From Andrena cerasifolii (taxonomy: Eukaryota > Arthropoda > Insecta > Hymenoptera > Andrenidae), in assembly GCF_050908995.1 (NCBI RefSeq), contig NC_135126.1:7378001-7442000 (forward strand): a stretch of 64,000 nucleotides of DNA. Reading direction: 5' to 3'. Numbering within the stretch: position 1 is the stretch's first letter; each line of letters opens with the position of its first letter. The position numbers and the translations under genes were made by a program. The notes under the pieces were generated by a model. That model did not search any database. It was given only the letters and a program-made list of their open reading frames with translations, and had not been told where the DNA came from. Shown piece by piece: positions 25,281 to 39,136 of the stretch.

Positions 25281-27227
25281 ACAATACTTTAGTTTAATAA
25301 TATTTATACAATTCGTGGTTAAAGTTGAATGTATCGGCATTAAAATTGTGGTAAAACGCTAAAACGATTCAGATACTTGGCCGACAACTTTAAAAAAAGA
25401 ATCGGAAATAGATATTTCTCATACGCACGATAATACGTTAAATATTTCTATAAGTAGCGTTAGCAATAACAATAAATGTTTGATAACAGGTATCTATAAA
25501 ATTACCGATATAGAAATTCTATAGAAAATATAAACAACTCGCACACAGTATCGTGGAAAGTTTGTCCGTTAAAATGTCGTATAACGTTAACTTATACTGG
25601 CGAACAATATATAACTATATTGTTCATTAAAGGCAACACTGACAATAGATACTTGTAAAAAAAATGTATCTTATTACTATGGACAACAGGTGGAATTTCT
25701 ATGCGCAAAACATTCTGAAATGATGTACGAATCTAATACTCGTTTAAGGCAATTTCTCGAATACCTCAGAAAACTGTTCTTATAAAATAGTTCTATCGAA
25801 AAGATTGATACCATATTCTTTGGCTTTTATTTCTGTTCGTAAAGCTGTGATTGCCTTCATTCATTAGTACAAATAATTATTTATCTCTTACAACAAGATC
25901 GTCGATTCCGAAAAGATAATGGTCGCAGATGTCTAAATACAGTAAATCATAAAATCTGAAGACGAAATAATAAAGATTTCAAACAGCCTTGAATTTACCT
26001 ATCGTTCGTAACGTAACTTTTATTTCTTACTCTGTATTAAATCCTGGAATTTGTTAGTGCATATTCACCAAAGATCATTTCTTTCTATTACATTTTGCAT
26101 CGCAAACATTCAACCGAATTCTCACACTACCGCGCCGGGCATACTTGTTACAAGATCCACTCAAATTGCGCATTTATCACCGATACCTTAACACTATTAA
26201 TTAAAAGCTAACATTATACAGTTGAATAATTTAAGAGAATTTTTTTTAAATATTTGCAGAGCCGTAACAGGAGGTAGGACGAAACTTGTTAATTTGTGTC
26301 TTCGATATGAATTATTTATAATCGAAAAGATATATTATACATACCGATTACGACAAACAACGGATTTACTTTACTATTTCTTGTAATGTACGAACGTTTT
26401 CCTTTCTTGAGTCTCATGACTTCTTCTTTATTTGCAAAGTCGAGTAACAAGCAAATATAACAAAATTCAGACTTGCTGTGATAAGAAAGGCGATAAGTTA
26501 GTATCCTTCCACCCTATAAGACGGGTTCTTGATAAAGCATTGATTTGTACCAAAAATTAGTGAAACTAATAACATTCATAGAATTGATTCCGCTTAAAAG
26601 TTTGGACGATAACAGTATACTTAATCTGCACAATGAAACAAAGAAAATTCCGTTACTACATCAAGCAATACCAGACAAAGCTTTTCAGGCATGGAAATCT
26701 ATTTTACAATTCATTGTGTGGTAAAAAGGAAATAAGAAAAATCGTAGAAGAATGGCTAAACAAAATTTGTATGCTGACTAAATATTGTGATTTTAAATGT
26801 GTCGATATATGTTCTATTGATTAAATTAATTTGGCCCGCTGATGTAATGGATTTATGATTTTTTAACTATTAGATGTCTAAATATTAGTCAAGATACACG
26901 AAAGAAAAGAAACGGAAAATTATTGCAAAATGACGATATAGTATTAACAAACTTGTCCTTATTATTCATATGACTGTAAAAAGTCATAAAAATTCCCATT
27001 ATTATCTTCTAATTACCAAGTTGATGCCATTTAGAAATTTCTCACGTAAACATCACCAAGCAAAGCACACACGTGTTTTATTAATGTAGCCAGGACACCT
27101 CTGAACCATAACCACTCAAAAAATTCACAAACTACTTGTCTATTCAGCCACTGAAACCACGCATAAGTGGTGGGTGAGAGAGATAATAACAGCAACAACA
27201 GTAATGATTACCGAATTAATAATACAA

Positions 27228-29461
27228 CTAATCAAAAGAGAATTCATAATCAGACCAGTCAGAGTCGTCTGAATCTGACAAAGATGGAAGCATGTCTTCG
27301 AAATCTATGTCATGTATCCAACGATGATTTCTCTGTTCGAAAAAGTCCCACAAAAGTAATTGCTGTAAAGACAAACGTGTACGAAATTAAACGTTGCGCC
27401 CAGTTACGGGTCTGTTCTGCAACAGGATCCTAAACTTACGTGCAAGATATCAATATCCTCGTTCGTATCCACGTAACGCCGTTGACGAACAGGTGGATCG
27501 ACGTCTTCTACCTTAGTACCATCCGGAGCTGCATGTAGATAAAAGCACTTTTTACCAAAGGGACATTTACCACGTCCCTTATTGAAATACTTGCAATCTT
27601 TGGTTCTGTAATAAATAAGCAATATATAATGTAACTAAACGCTTATCACTGTACATGTGTTCTCCTACCTCAATGCACGTTTATAATCCGTTATTAATTT
27701 CTTTTTCTCTTCCTTTGTGTCTACCCAGTACATACTCGGACACACAAAGTCAGAGGTGACACGGCATTCCGGGCAAGCCCTTATGATTTTATTGTCGAAT
27801 TGTTTAGCCTGCCTCCACTTTCTAATACAGCTTAGACAAAAGCAATGGTTACAATTCGGCAGAATACCGAATCTCTGCTCTTTAGATTCTTTCTCCATTA
27901 CTATCTCAAAGCAGACTCCGCAGGACTTGTCCTTACTACGCTGGATAGCAAAAGAAAGCTCCATATCTACTTCGTGCTGCTTGATGCACGCCTGGAAGAC
28001 GGATTTAAACAAATAACATTGATTAGAAACGATGATACAGTGTTATTATACATATATAATTACATTTGTGTGCTTCTTTCGAAGTTCTTCGTTGTGTGGG
28101 TGTAGCGCAGCGCGATTACATAATTCGCAAATATTTCCATGCAAGTATGTACAATCGCGCTTTTTACAAATTCCCATTGCCTGCGCGTACGGGCATAGAG
28201 GCTCTAATGCTGGGCTGGATGCCTGACCAGACGGATTTAAAGCTTGAGCATAAGATATTGGCAACGACGAACTGGTAGACGTGCCTGAAGTAGTAGAGGC
28301 TTCATTTGCCGAAGACGAACCAGCTACAGACGACGGCACGAATTCTGGTGCTTTCACCCATTCTTCGGCTACGCGAGCGTTCTCTTTACTAGGAGTACAT
28401 AAAGGTCTTTTAATATACAGTACTTTCTACGATGTTGTTATATATATCGCACATTTTTATATACCATAGTACAATATATAAATCTTGCTCAACTATAATG
28501 TCATCTGACAACATACACATTCTTTGTTGTTGTCGAAGTTGAACTTTGTTGTCCGGGTGAAGGACTTTCTACCGAATTTGCATTCACCGAATTATTTTCA
28601 GTAGTCTCAGCATTGTGACGAAAATGACACTGATTTCCAAATTTACAGATGCCATGCTTAAAAAATCGACAAGTAGTATTAAAAAGTGGAACAGGCGAAG
28701 TGATTATTGTATTGTTGGTACTTCCATTGTTTCCAACTCCTTGGGTATGGCAGTATCTGCAGTTACTCCCTTCACGGCACATACCATTTTTGAAGTAACT
28801 ATAACCAAAGAAGACTAAGCTGTAAAACAATTTTTTGTCAATGGATAATATTAATAATTATTATTGATATATCGAATAATTGGCTATAGATTATTATTTT
28901 TTAAACATGTACAACTAACAACCTTCAATGCTATCGCAAATGAATCTGTTTATACATGTGTATATAGAAATGTACATACCGGTATAGAAAATAAATTTAA
29001 AGAAATGTTTAACCTCAAATTATTACAAAGAATCGCGATTGACAGATGTATTTACCACAGATGATAAACATATCTTTTTTTACGGTTTCCTTGTAATTTA
29101 GGAAGTATATGTACTTCGCATTTAAACCTAATTTAGTATAGCGAAAAGTAATGGAATTTATTTTCATTTTGCATGTAATTTCTTTTCCATCGAGAAATTT
29201 AATGTTCCGATAGTTTGACAAGTGGCTGAAGTTAAGAGACGAAGTTACTCTATATTTGAAAAGGAAAAAAAGAGCAAACGATCGAAGAAGTATCGATGTT
29301 TGCACGGTACAATTCGTTGACATGTTACAGAATATCTATCTACGAAAGAGAAAACATTCTGTTATTTTGTCCTTGCCGTGTTATTACTGAAACACATTAA
29401 GAATTTATAATATGCGATTCTCTTACCGGCAAACAACGTTCTGTGTCCAATTGTCGGCCAT
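27228..29461 (-). CDS. Mkrn1: Makorin RING-finger E3 ubiquitin ligase
   Basis: RNA-binding RING E3 ligase. Five exons: 29427-29461, 28517-28798, 28064-28388, 27669-27991, 27440-27605, plus the terminal exon 27228-27362 (six segments in all), giving 421 residues. The tiny first exon encodes MADNWTQNVVC and splits the first zinc-finger arginine codon. Domains in order: CCCH fingers CRYFKNGMCREGSNC and CRFFKHGICKFGNQC, a PAM2-like KAPEFVPSS (poly(A)-binding-protein contact in other makorins), a third CCCH CPYAQAMGICKKRDC with the makorin Cys-His block CELCNRAALHPH, a C3HC4 RING (CGVCFEIV, NCNHCFC, CPECR), a fourth CCCH (CKYFNKGRGKCPFGKKC) and an acidic tail. This is the full makorin layout. It is divergent from the ZMYM gene. 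Confidence 0.96.
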
Positions 29462-31385
29462 TTTCTAAAGCTTCCACTGTAACAATGATCCACGACGCGT
29501 CCTCGAAGGGTCGCGTAGACTCTTTTTCTCGTTACAGCGGAGTAAAATGCAAAGCTAATTTATTCAGATAACCGTGCACTCGAGGTTGCACGGTATCTCG
29601 TGCTCTATCACAACTTCTATCCAACAAATATCTCTTCGCAGAATCGCCCGAAAGTCGTAAAAAACCACTTCTCTTACACTTTAACTTCCTCTCTTCCTCC
29701 CCCTTCCACCTTCTCGCGCACTTTGGTCGTTGCTCCACACTTTTCTACTCGTAGAAATTTTAACCATATATCTGTACCCTCGGCTTATATTCGTTATCGA
29801 CAAATATTTAACGCGTACTACATCAATCATCAATCGTACGCATGGTACTCCCACATATATGTCACAATTAAACTAACTAACAACAGGCAAATTCAGGCAA
29901 ATTCACATTTGACCTGTGCAAACAAGCGGGAGCATGCGCTTCGAAGTTTCAACCGTTTAAATGCCTACGCTTTCCACCATGTGCACGAATTCGACAACCA
30001 ATCACCCTCAATCATCATTAGAAGAATTCCTCGTGCAGATTTGCAGAATCTGTTTGCGATAGATTAATTCAATTCTCTGTATTGCCTTTTTCTGTCATAA
30101 TTACTAAATATTTCCTTCGTAACTCTTCGATCGATTACGATCACATCCTGAAAACCTAGCATAAACACTACATAAGCAAATTGTTACGGATATAGTCTCA
30201 AAATTTATATAATATATTTTCTAAATATTCGATACAGTTGTTACCACAGCGATAGTAAATACGTCTATCTCAGTTTTTATAAATGAATATGAAACAACAG
30301 AAACAAATCAATATACCTACACATAATGTAGTAAATTGGCTAAATTTTCTACAACGTATTTTTCAATCTGTTTCTTTTACGAACGCAATATATATAGATA
30401 ACATCTGAAGACCGTTATACATAAATATTCTCAATTTGCGTGTGCAATAAATGTTGAGAACTAGTAAAAAGGCAGAGCAATGTGAAGCTATGTTAATAGT
30501 GTAGTTTTTATGAGAACGCGGCTGCATTTAGTTTGATCCAAATAAGAGATTATGATCATATGTTGGTAGTGTACGCGGATTGCCGCCACGGCTGTAATAT
30601 TTCGACGATGAGTACGAATTAATAGTTTTAATTAAGTATTGTGAGACGAAGTGCTGTTTAGCATCGAGATTAAAAGGTGATACGTAGTTCCCGGTTTCTA
30701 GAGGCTTAAGAACGTTGCATCCTTTCAAATACACGCTAGTGTTCTGGACTGGGTATAAAAGTTTGAACCGTGCACGATATCCGATTTTGAATCAACAAAT
30801 TACGTGGTTTAGTATCTCCTTCATTCACTAGATAGTACCATCGATTCTTGAGGAACGTAAATACAATCTTATCCTGCCTACTTTTACTTATGTTTTGTTC
30901 TTACTGTCAGACTCGATTAAATCACAATTGCAAAATGCAACATGGCGAAGCGAAGCTACTTTTTGCGATAACCTCAACTTCTCGTGCAATGATCTATTAC
31001 ACTGGTGAAAAGAATATAGTCAGTTGTTTTTGGTAAATCTTTCATTGTTTCTTCTTGTTACCCGGTATTTTCTTCTAAACTGTGATCGTTACATCATACT
31101 TTTATGCCCGAGTCCTCTGTATCTCTCTTGGTATTAACTTTAGACATTTGTTTATATTGTTTAAAGTGAACTTATGCAATTTACCTGGGTTAAGCGAGTA
31201 AGATATTTTATACATTTACCATTGTCCATTTATCGTCGTACTTTCTAACGTCTGGTTTAAAAATATTTATTGAAATTTACATATTACAAAACATTTTGTA
31301 GATGCATTTTGGTCTCATCTATTCAACATTGTTCTATATATGTACTTTCAGATACATGTAGGCACACTAGAGTATATGACTAAGA
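29462..31385. other. Divergent intergenic region makorin/ZMYM
   Basis: About 1.9 kb with presumed promoters and 5' leaders of both genes; 29462-29730 is less AT-rich. A 155-codon plus-strand frame at 29600-30067 shows no family features, signal or splice support and is not called as a gene. Confidence 0.45.
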
Positions 31386-34300
31386 ATGGATCCCAAAACG
31401 GATATGGAATCAGTAATTGATAAAGCTGAAAAGGAAGCATGTATAGCGAATGAAGAAGAAACTGAAAGTTCCACCGATCAAAATAAAGAGGTGGACAGTA
31501 GTATGGCTGAAGCGCAAGAATCATCGATTCTCGAAACAGGCAGAGAACTTGTTGATACATGCCAAACGAGCAAGATAGTAGTCTGTACAAACAATGAAAC
31601 GCAACAAAGTTTATCTGATCAGAAGTCAGAGACTATAGAAGTAACTAATCCAGAATCGAGCGAAGAAAGTGTTTCAGGAGAAGGTAATTCACAAGTGAAC
31701 AAGTTAACTTTACAAGAAAGTAATGCAAACGTAACAGTTGTAGACTGTAACGAGGTACAGTCAGAAAGTTTACATGAAAATACTACAAAAACTGTTTCGC
31801 AGGAAGAAAGTTCAGGAATGACATTAATATCCGACGTCGTGGAAAAAGATGACACGGACAATGTGTCTAGTAATACAAGTAATACAATTACAGTTGAGTC
31901 TACAGAATCTCAGAAAACTTTGCAAGATGTTGCGCAGGAAGCGGAGACACAAGTTTCGAAAAGTATTAACGTAGATGATGCGTGCAATTCAAATTTAACA
32001 GAAAAAGAGATCGATGGTAATGCTCTAGGTGATTCTCAGACAGATAAAACACAAACATCCGTTAATGAAAAAGATAATTCGAGTAACAAGGAAACTGATT
32101 CAGAAGCGATATTAGAAGATAGTGATAAGAATGTATTAGAAAAAAGTATCGTGGAACCAGAGAATACAGAATTTGTGCAATTCTCTCAAGAGAAACACGG
32201 AGATGCACAAATCGAAAATCAATCCATTGATGCGGAAGATCCTTTTGGCGGAGATAATCTTAATACTGAAAATGTTGAATCAATGGATACCGATGATCTC
32301 AATGAAACTGATGTGAGTTTTCCAAAATTATGTAGTCAAACTGATAATTTACAAGATGTTGTAAATGCTAGAGAAAGCAGTTTTAGTAGTAGTAGTAGTA
32401 GCAAAAGCAATGAAAAGAGCAAAGATGTTTCTATTCCTGTGTTGCAGCCAGCAAATGCAATACAAGAAGTTGAAAAGAATAGTAGCGAAACTCCAGTTGA
32501 AGTAGAAGGAAGTGAAAATTTAGATAAAGAAGTGGCAGGATCACCAAAAAAGTGTAACGATGTAACAAAAAAAGCTCTCAATGAAATAACACCAATGAGT
32601 ACCGAAGAAGAACAGTCTAATGTTTTGCCAGGGCAGGATGATGAGCTATGTATTATTCCAGATAGTATGAAAGTGATAATTCCTGGGCAAACAGAAAAGT
32701 CCAGCTCTAATACCGATAAATCTGTACACGAAGTTAATCACGAACATAATAAAGTTACTGAAAGTTGTAAAGATAATGAATCAAATACCGATGCTAATAA
32801 AAGCACGCAACAAAGTCCGAGCGAAATAAAAATTACAGATGGAAGTAACACAGAAAGTATAGAGAATGTCCAAAAAGAAAAGGAGGTATCAGTGAACAAT
32901 GTTAGAGCTACCACTGAGGATGTTATTAACATCGACGATGAGTCGAAAAATTCTGAGATCGAAGAAATCGCAACTAAGGAGATTTGCAAACAATGTAACG
33001 AAGAAAGATCGTGTAAAATTAAAGTAAAAATTGGTTTTGATACCTATCACGTCTGTTCCAAAAGCTGCAAGGCATTATTCAAAGCCGCCAATAACAGGGC
33101 TGTGGATATACCCAGCGATGGAGTGAATTCTAAGAGGGAAAAACGCTGCGCAAATTGCTTGCTAATTGTCGAACCTAACGACGAACGTAATCTTTCTTGG
33201 GAAACAATGGAATTTTGTAACGAAGAATGTCTGGGTAAATTTCAAACGAAATATGGGAGCTACTGCAGGAACTGCAATGGTTCGGTACAGGCCGTGAGTT
33301 TGGGCAAGTACTGTGTAAGATTCGGCTACGATGTTAGACAATTTTGTTGTTCTACGTGCTTAGAAGAATTCAAAAAAGGGCTAAAAGTATGTACATATTG
33401 TCAGAAGGATATAAGTTCTAGCACAGAAGGTTTCCTTGCGCCAGTTGGCGATAAAGGGCAGTTCAAAGATTTTTGTACTCAAGATTGTATGGAGAAGTAC
33501 TCAAAAATGAGTTCCGTTGAGCCTTTAAGCATGGAAAGAAAGTGTTGCAGTGTTTGCCAAGAGGTAAGAAAGTTTTCTTTTATATTTGTGTGTGTGCTAT
33601 GAAATCTGGAGATGTTTTAAACTAAAAAACTGTATATTTTGCAACAGGAAAAACTCGTTCATTGCGTGGTTCAGATAGACAGATCTGATCCAGTATCTAT
33701 TTGCAGTGACCCGTGTTTCGCAGCCTTCAAATTTGTAAAAAAAGTTGACCCCGACCAATGTTCCACTTGCAAGAAATTTTTTGAAACTCCCAATAAGAAA
33801 TGCTCTGTCGTGTTTTATGAAAACGAGGCTCATACGTTCTGTTCTAAAACTTGTTTAAATATATTTATAATTACAAATAGAAAAATTATTCCTTGTAACT
33901 GGTGCAAGGTAAAGAAATATAATTTTGATATGATCAAAAAGGAGTTGAAGACGGGTCAAGTGATGATGATGTGTAGCTTAAATTGTTTAACGCTGTACCA
34001 GGTATGTAATAATATTATTAATTCAATGAAGGAAAAATAAAATTGATTCTAATTCTCTCCAATCGCGTACAGGTTTCGATCAATGCAGTTTCGGCGAAGC
34101 GAATAAATTGTGATTTCTGTAGAGAATTTTCTCAAGCACAATATCACTTAACAATGTCAGATGCAACGATACGCAATTTTTGTTCGTACAGTTGTGTAAT
34201 GAATTTCCAAGCTCAGTATACTAAATCCCCGATTACTATTCCAACGAGCGATGATCCCGTGCCTACTGGTATGCCCAAAAGGACCATACCACAGAGAACC

Positions 34301-36888
34301 ACGATTTTAAACAATCCGAAAGCCAGCGATATACAAAATAAGAAGAATATGCCAGTGATTTCATCCGTAACAAGTTTAGCCGCGATAGGAAACGGACAAT
34401 CCAGTCCAACGACGCAACAAAACAATGTAAATAACATGGTAATACCTACGGTTGCCATCAGCCAAAATCAAGCACCTCAAGTAATTTATAAGCAACACAT
34501 TATAACGAGGCCACCAAGTCCGATCAAAATTCACAATAAAACTACTCAGTGCAAGCCTGTGATGCACACGAAAGGAGTCTCGGTACGACCTCATCCTTGT
34601 ACAAAAGCCACGCAAACGGATGGCATTCAACAGGCAGTTGTACCGATACCAGTTCCAATTTATGTTCCATATCCAATGCACATGTATAGTATGCCTTTCC
34701 CAGTCCCATTACCTTTCCCACTACCGATTCCTGTTCCTATTTTTATACCCACAACAAGGAACAGTACTAAAGGAATTTTTAAAGATATCAAAAGAATACA
34801 GGAGAAAATACCAGCAGATCCTTTTGAAGCCGAGCTTCTTATGATGGCGGAGATGGTAGCAACGGAGAAAAAGGCCAACGAGAGCGACTCGGATTCTGCG
34901 GATGATAGGTATTTTTGCGTAATTATCGTTAACTACAATTTTAGAACAGAGGAGACTAATCAAATATAAAGGATTTGATATTCTATCCTCTGTCCAGCAA
35001 GTACACCACTTATATGATTTCTTATAGAGATGAAGACAACGCTGATCGTGACCATTCGCATACCGGAGGTTTCAGTCCGGAAGGAGTTGACTCCAGCAAC
35101 ACATTTGGCGACGATATGTTACAAATGGCATTAAAAATGGCAACTGGAGAGTTAGACGAGCCAGCTGTTGATTTAGAAGCTGCTTTAACTCCAAACACGA
35201 TCACCGCTACGCAAGCATCAACGCAGTCCGAAGCAGCTATGGAAAATGATGGTATGAAGATAAATCTGATTTGCACACTGCAACTGAGTGACTGTTACTT
35301 CACAGAAGAGACAAATGATATGATTTCTTTTTTTATCGTTTAGTTCAATCAGAACGACTGATACCTGCCCCTCGTGGAAGGAAACGAATGGTTCCGTACA
35401 AACCACGGTCTACTCCGAATAAACGAGGAAGGCGTGTATCCGGTACGAACGATATGCCTTTAATGCCACCCCCAGAACCGCAAAACCCACCTCAGCCAAG
35501 AATTATAGAACCTATAGAAAAACCAGATGCTAATATGGCACTTAAATATACCTTCGGAGTCAACGCTTGGAGGCAATGGGTAACTTAAACACGCTATAAC
35601 TGTATTTTTAATTCACCGAAAACGGATATTAAATGTTTAATTTGTTGAAAACAGGTAGTCGCGAAGAATGCCGAACTAGAGAAGCAAAATACACCTATGA
35701 GGAAAATCAAGTTGTTTAAAACAGATCTTCTGCAGCTCACAGCAGACGAATTAAATTACTCCTTATGTCTTTTCGTAAAAGAAGTTAGGAAACCAAATGG
35801 CACAGAATATGCTCCTGACACGATATATTATCTTTGCTTAGGTAAATCTAGTAATCAAACTTTTCGTTTCGACGAAAACTTTCAGGTTTTCATCAGAATT
35901 TCACGTTTCAGGGATACAACAGTATTTATTCGAGAATAATAGAATAGACAACATTTTTACGGATTCATATTACGAAAAATTTACGGACTGTTTGAACGAA
36001 GTTGCAAAGAAATTTTCTGTTCTTTATAATGATGCGCGTAAGTAAAATGATTTTTACCTTTTCAATCGTTTAAGAGAAATCATTCGCAATGAAGTGTTTC
36101 TGCTTTTCTTGTAGAATACATTGTTACGAGGGTGGAGGAAGAACATCTATGGGAGTGTAAACAATTAGGTGCTCATTCCCCTCATGTACTTTTAAGCACT
36201 CTCATGTTCTTTAACACCAAGCATTTTAATCTCGTGGTACGTGTGAACCATTTTTATAATTATATTTACAATAACGGTAGACTCTAAAGTCTAGAAATGA
36301 ATACAATTTTTTAGACGGTAGAAGAGCATATGCAGTTATCATTTTCTCATATTATGAAACATTGGAAACGTAATCCCGCCGCACAACCTACCGCGACGAC
36401 AGGCAAAGTTCCAGGTTCTAGAAACGTTCTTCTTCGTTTCTATCCACCACAATCGGCGCTAGGTTAGTACTAAATCGTCTTGTATAGTGGAACCATAAGA
36501 AAAATCATGTAATTATAACATCTTTTCGTAGAAGGTAATTCACGTAAAAAGAAGGTATATGAGCAACAAGAAAACGAAGAAAATCCGTTAAGATGTCCAG
36601 TGAAATTATACGAATTTTATTTGTCCAAGTGGTACGTGAACTGTATCAACTGAATTCAACGTTGCTACAAAGTATTGGAATGTACTGTTATTAATAATTT
36701 ATTGTTATTTCAGCCCGGAAAGCGTAAAGACTCGTAATGATGTGTTCTATTTATTACCTGAAAGAAGTTGTGTACCAGATAGCCCAGTATGGTATTCAAC
36801 GTCTCCGCTGGCTAAAGAACACCTCATTAAAATGCTTTATCGTATTAAAATGGTTAAAGAAATTAATGTGGCATTATTAACTAGTTAA
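31386..36888 (+). CDS. woc: MYM-type zinc-finger protein (ZMYM2/3/4 family; Drosophila woc-like)
   Basis: Nuclear zinc-finger protein; relatives act in corepressor complexes and, for woc, in ecdysteroid regulation and telomere protection. Eleven exons join in frame to 1561 residues: 31386-33563, 33648-34001, 34073-34908, 35028-35251, 35344-35579, 35655-35841, 35912-36037, 36115-36236, 36315-36462, 36532-36631, 36714-36888. Exon 1 gives an acidic Ser/Glu/Thr-rich N-terminus of about 530 residues, then a series of MYM fingers (CKQCNEERSCKIK, CANCLLIV, CRNCNG, CTYCQKD, CSVCQE) that continue through exons 2-3 (CSTCKKFF, CNWCKVKK, CDFCREF). A proline-rich IPVPIYVPYPMHMYSMP stretch typical of ZMYM proteins follows. 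The last seven exons encode the conserved ZMYM/QRICH1 C-terminal domain (YTFGVNAWRQW, YYLCLG, SAREHLI-like end). Family is certain; the exact orthologue is inferred. Confidence 0.93.
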
Positions 36889-37043
36889 TTTCATGTTCGC
36901 ATATTTATCTTCCCTCCGTTAATTTGAAACACATAACATACACAGAAAAGTAATTGTTCCCTTGTACAACAGGCAAGCATGTTTGAAGAATAATGTGTAT
37001 TCATTGAAATTTTATAATTTCTATTGTATATTTTTCACTTCCT

Positions 37044-37049
37044 AATAAA
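37044..37049 (+). terminator. Candidate poly(A) signal of the ZMYM gene
   Basis: AATAAA about 155 bp after the stop at 36888, in the short convergent gap (36889-37226) before the bL19m gene. Confidence 0.5.
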
Positions 37050-37226
37050 AACAGAAAAACTTACTATTAACAAGACTTTCCGAGCGTATCTTTTTCGTAC
37101 AGTACACGAAGCATATTTAAACAGAGTTGCAATTACGAAGGACGAGAGAATAATACACACCCGACGGTTTTCATGTGTATGTAAACACGGTAGACAAATC
37201 TTTATTTACACCTATAATAAAACGAT

Positions 37227-38421
37227 TTACACAGCTTTCTTGGGCCTCGTAAATGTACGTTTGCGTTTCAAAATGCTTCTCTTTACTTCTAAGTGACAAA
37301 GCTCTGTGTGTAACTCGGAGAATATATCATTTTGTTCTTCCTCTGGTATGGTCTCCCTAACAAAGTATTAAAAATACAATTTAAGAATGTACGGTATGCT
37401 AAAATAAATTCACTGCAATTTGTACATATTTAGTGCTATTAGATCTTACCTGTATGTTTTCATTAAATCATACTTCTCCCATGGTTTAGCAGCAGCTTCT
37501 GCTTTCCTCTGACGTCTCTCATTGACGACTATATCTTTCACTCCTTTCAAATCTTTACGTTCCCACTTCTCTAGCCACGGCGGCGGGTTAAGGGTGACTT
37601 TAATTTCATTCAATGGAACTGTCGCTCCCTCGGGTAGAAGTTCTGTTTCCATATCAAATGAAAATGTACTGTACTCTAGAGGTGCGTCTCTGAGGTAAAG
37701 TAATTCATTGTCTAATCTCTTCTCCAACCTGCAAACATCCATGTACGCTTTATGTATCGCGAAACTTTTGCTTCGAGTTAATTTGCATTTACCTCAGACA
37801 CTCGATTTTTTGAACAGCGGGATCATACAAGTCGTAACGTACTTCTACGCCTTCACTATTCACAACATTCCTTAGAATAAATGCAGCCCTCAAGCCACAA
37901 CCTTCTCTTTGTATGCATATGCCAACGAATCTGTTTACTTTTTCAGGCGCATGTGGCTCGGAATAAGATACCGCTAATATGGAACCAACATAGAATTCGG
38001 GAATGCTTATGACCGATCTCCTACTCAACATGTCGATGCGCTCTAATTTTTCTCTGATACTGTTACGATATAATGGGTTAGGATCTGGTAAAAATTCTGG
38101 GTAAAGAAATCTGTAGTTTACAAAAGATGGATCGGATGGCTGCGGTATAGTTTGGGCTTTAGAATCATCGTCACCACGTTTTGAATCGCTTTCTAATGCT
38201 TGTACAACGGATGAGAAAGCTTTCGCCTCCTTGCCTGAAAACAGTAGTGGAGCAACATTATAACGAACGATAAAATACAAAACTTTATATCGTATATAAA
38301 CTAACACGCAATACTTAACATAGAAAATGATGACTTAAACACAATGAAACGTACTTATCGCTTTTACATGATACAGACTTCGCCATACTTTATGAGACAG
38401 TAATCTCGATGAAATAACCAT
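37227..38421 (-). CDS. mRpL19: Mitochondrial ribosomal protein bL19m
   Basis: Large-subunit mitoribosome protein. Four exons: 38355-38421, 37793-38234, 37450-37728, 37227-37356, giving 305 residues (human MRPL19 292). The N-terminus MVISSRLLSHKVWRSLYHVK is basic and amphipathic, fitting a presequence. The L19 core follows (FYVGSILAVSYSEP, NRFVGICIQREGCGLRAAF, KIECLRLEKRLDNELLYLRD), then the mitochondrial extension with PPPWLEKWER. The last exon is short and strongly basic (KRKRTFTRPKKAV). The ATG lies only 150 bp from the left border of the 14.5-kb insertion block, so its upstream promoter area has been displaced or replaced by repeat DNA. Confidence 0.95.
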
Positions 38422-38578
38422 GCTTTAATAACGAAATTTGTTTGTTGTTCTTTCACTTTATTAATTTATCTTAGGCTATGTTAACAGTCGAAAGTTCTTC
38501 GATAGGAGGTGCCACTGTTCCGTTGCATACATGTATGTATTGTGCAACATTTTACAACCGATGTGAACCGGTTCTTAC

Positions 38579-39128
38579 CAGGGGGGCCAAGCTTCCCTCT
38601 TACGAAAGTTGAAGCAGAGTTTGTAGCGCCTCCTACCAATGAGGTGCGTACTAAACTGTGAATGTGTGAATTGGTGTGAATCGGGACGTATGTGTATGTG
38701 TATACGTGTAATGTACCGTTTACTTTAAAACCTGTCCACGGATCGTCGCGCCAGCGACACGTATGCAGCAGATAGAAGGATAAACATTGAAATTGAATAT
38801 TTCTTCTTTTCTTAGGAAAAGAAAATATATTCAATTGCTTTGTATATCCTTCTATCTGCTGCATACGCGTCACTGACGCGACAATCCATGGTCAGACGGC
38901 CTTAGAAAGGGTAAACCAGGGAAAGTGAGGACACTTCCTCGTGTCTGCGCCAAACATTTCTAAATGACGACGGTCGTCATGGTAACATTTCACCAACGTC
39001 GAAAGGTTGTGTGTCGTGCTCACTGATACACGTAGGTATGTGTGTGTGATGTACCTAGCGCCTCCTACCAATACGGTGCTAACTAAACGGGAAAACTTCA
39101 GCCAAACAAAGACGGCTTGGTCCCCCTG
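38579..39128. mobile_element. hAT-type MITE, copy 1 (550 bp)
   Basis: Terminal inverted repeats CAGGGGGGCCAAGC and GCTTGGTCCCCCTG, 8-bp flanking duplications and ends starting CAGGG are hallmarks of hAT elements. No transposase. The centre is a long hairpin. The two halves also share a direct motif, GCGCCTCCTACCAAT. Confidence 0.88.
38740..38887. repeat. Long hairpin at the centre of MITE copy 1
   Basis: Arms of about 72 bp (38740-38811 and 38816-38887) with few mismatches and a TTAG loop. The same hairpin occurs at 52643-52790 in copy 2. It is miRNA- or siRNA-precursor-like in shape only. Confidence 0.8.
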
Positions 39129-39136
39129 GGTGGCAC

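Larger units (their letters stand above)
22690..27227. other. Long AT-rich intergenic region NARS2-makorin
   Basis: About 4.5 kb between two minus-strand genes. It holds the NARS2 upstream region (22690-23030), a repeat fragment (23041-23245), a (GT)n tract (25261-25280) and otherwise featureless AT-rich DNA that probably includes the makorin 3' untranslated region. No open frame here resembles a protein family. Confidence 0.5.

Noticed and set aside
29600..30067. 155-codon plus-strand open frame between makorin and ZMYM
   Set aside because: Composition is like its AT-rich surroundings, with no domain, splice or homology cue. Could be revisited with RNA data.
38481..38873. Long minus-strand frame, with a near copy at 52453-52776
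   Set aside because: It lies within the hAT-MITE and its hairpin; no transposase similarity.
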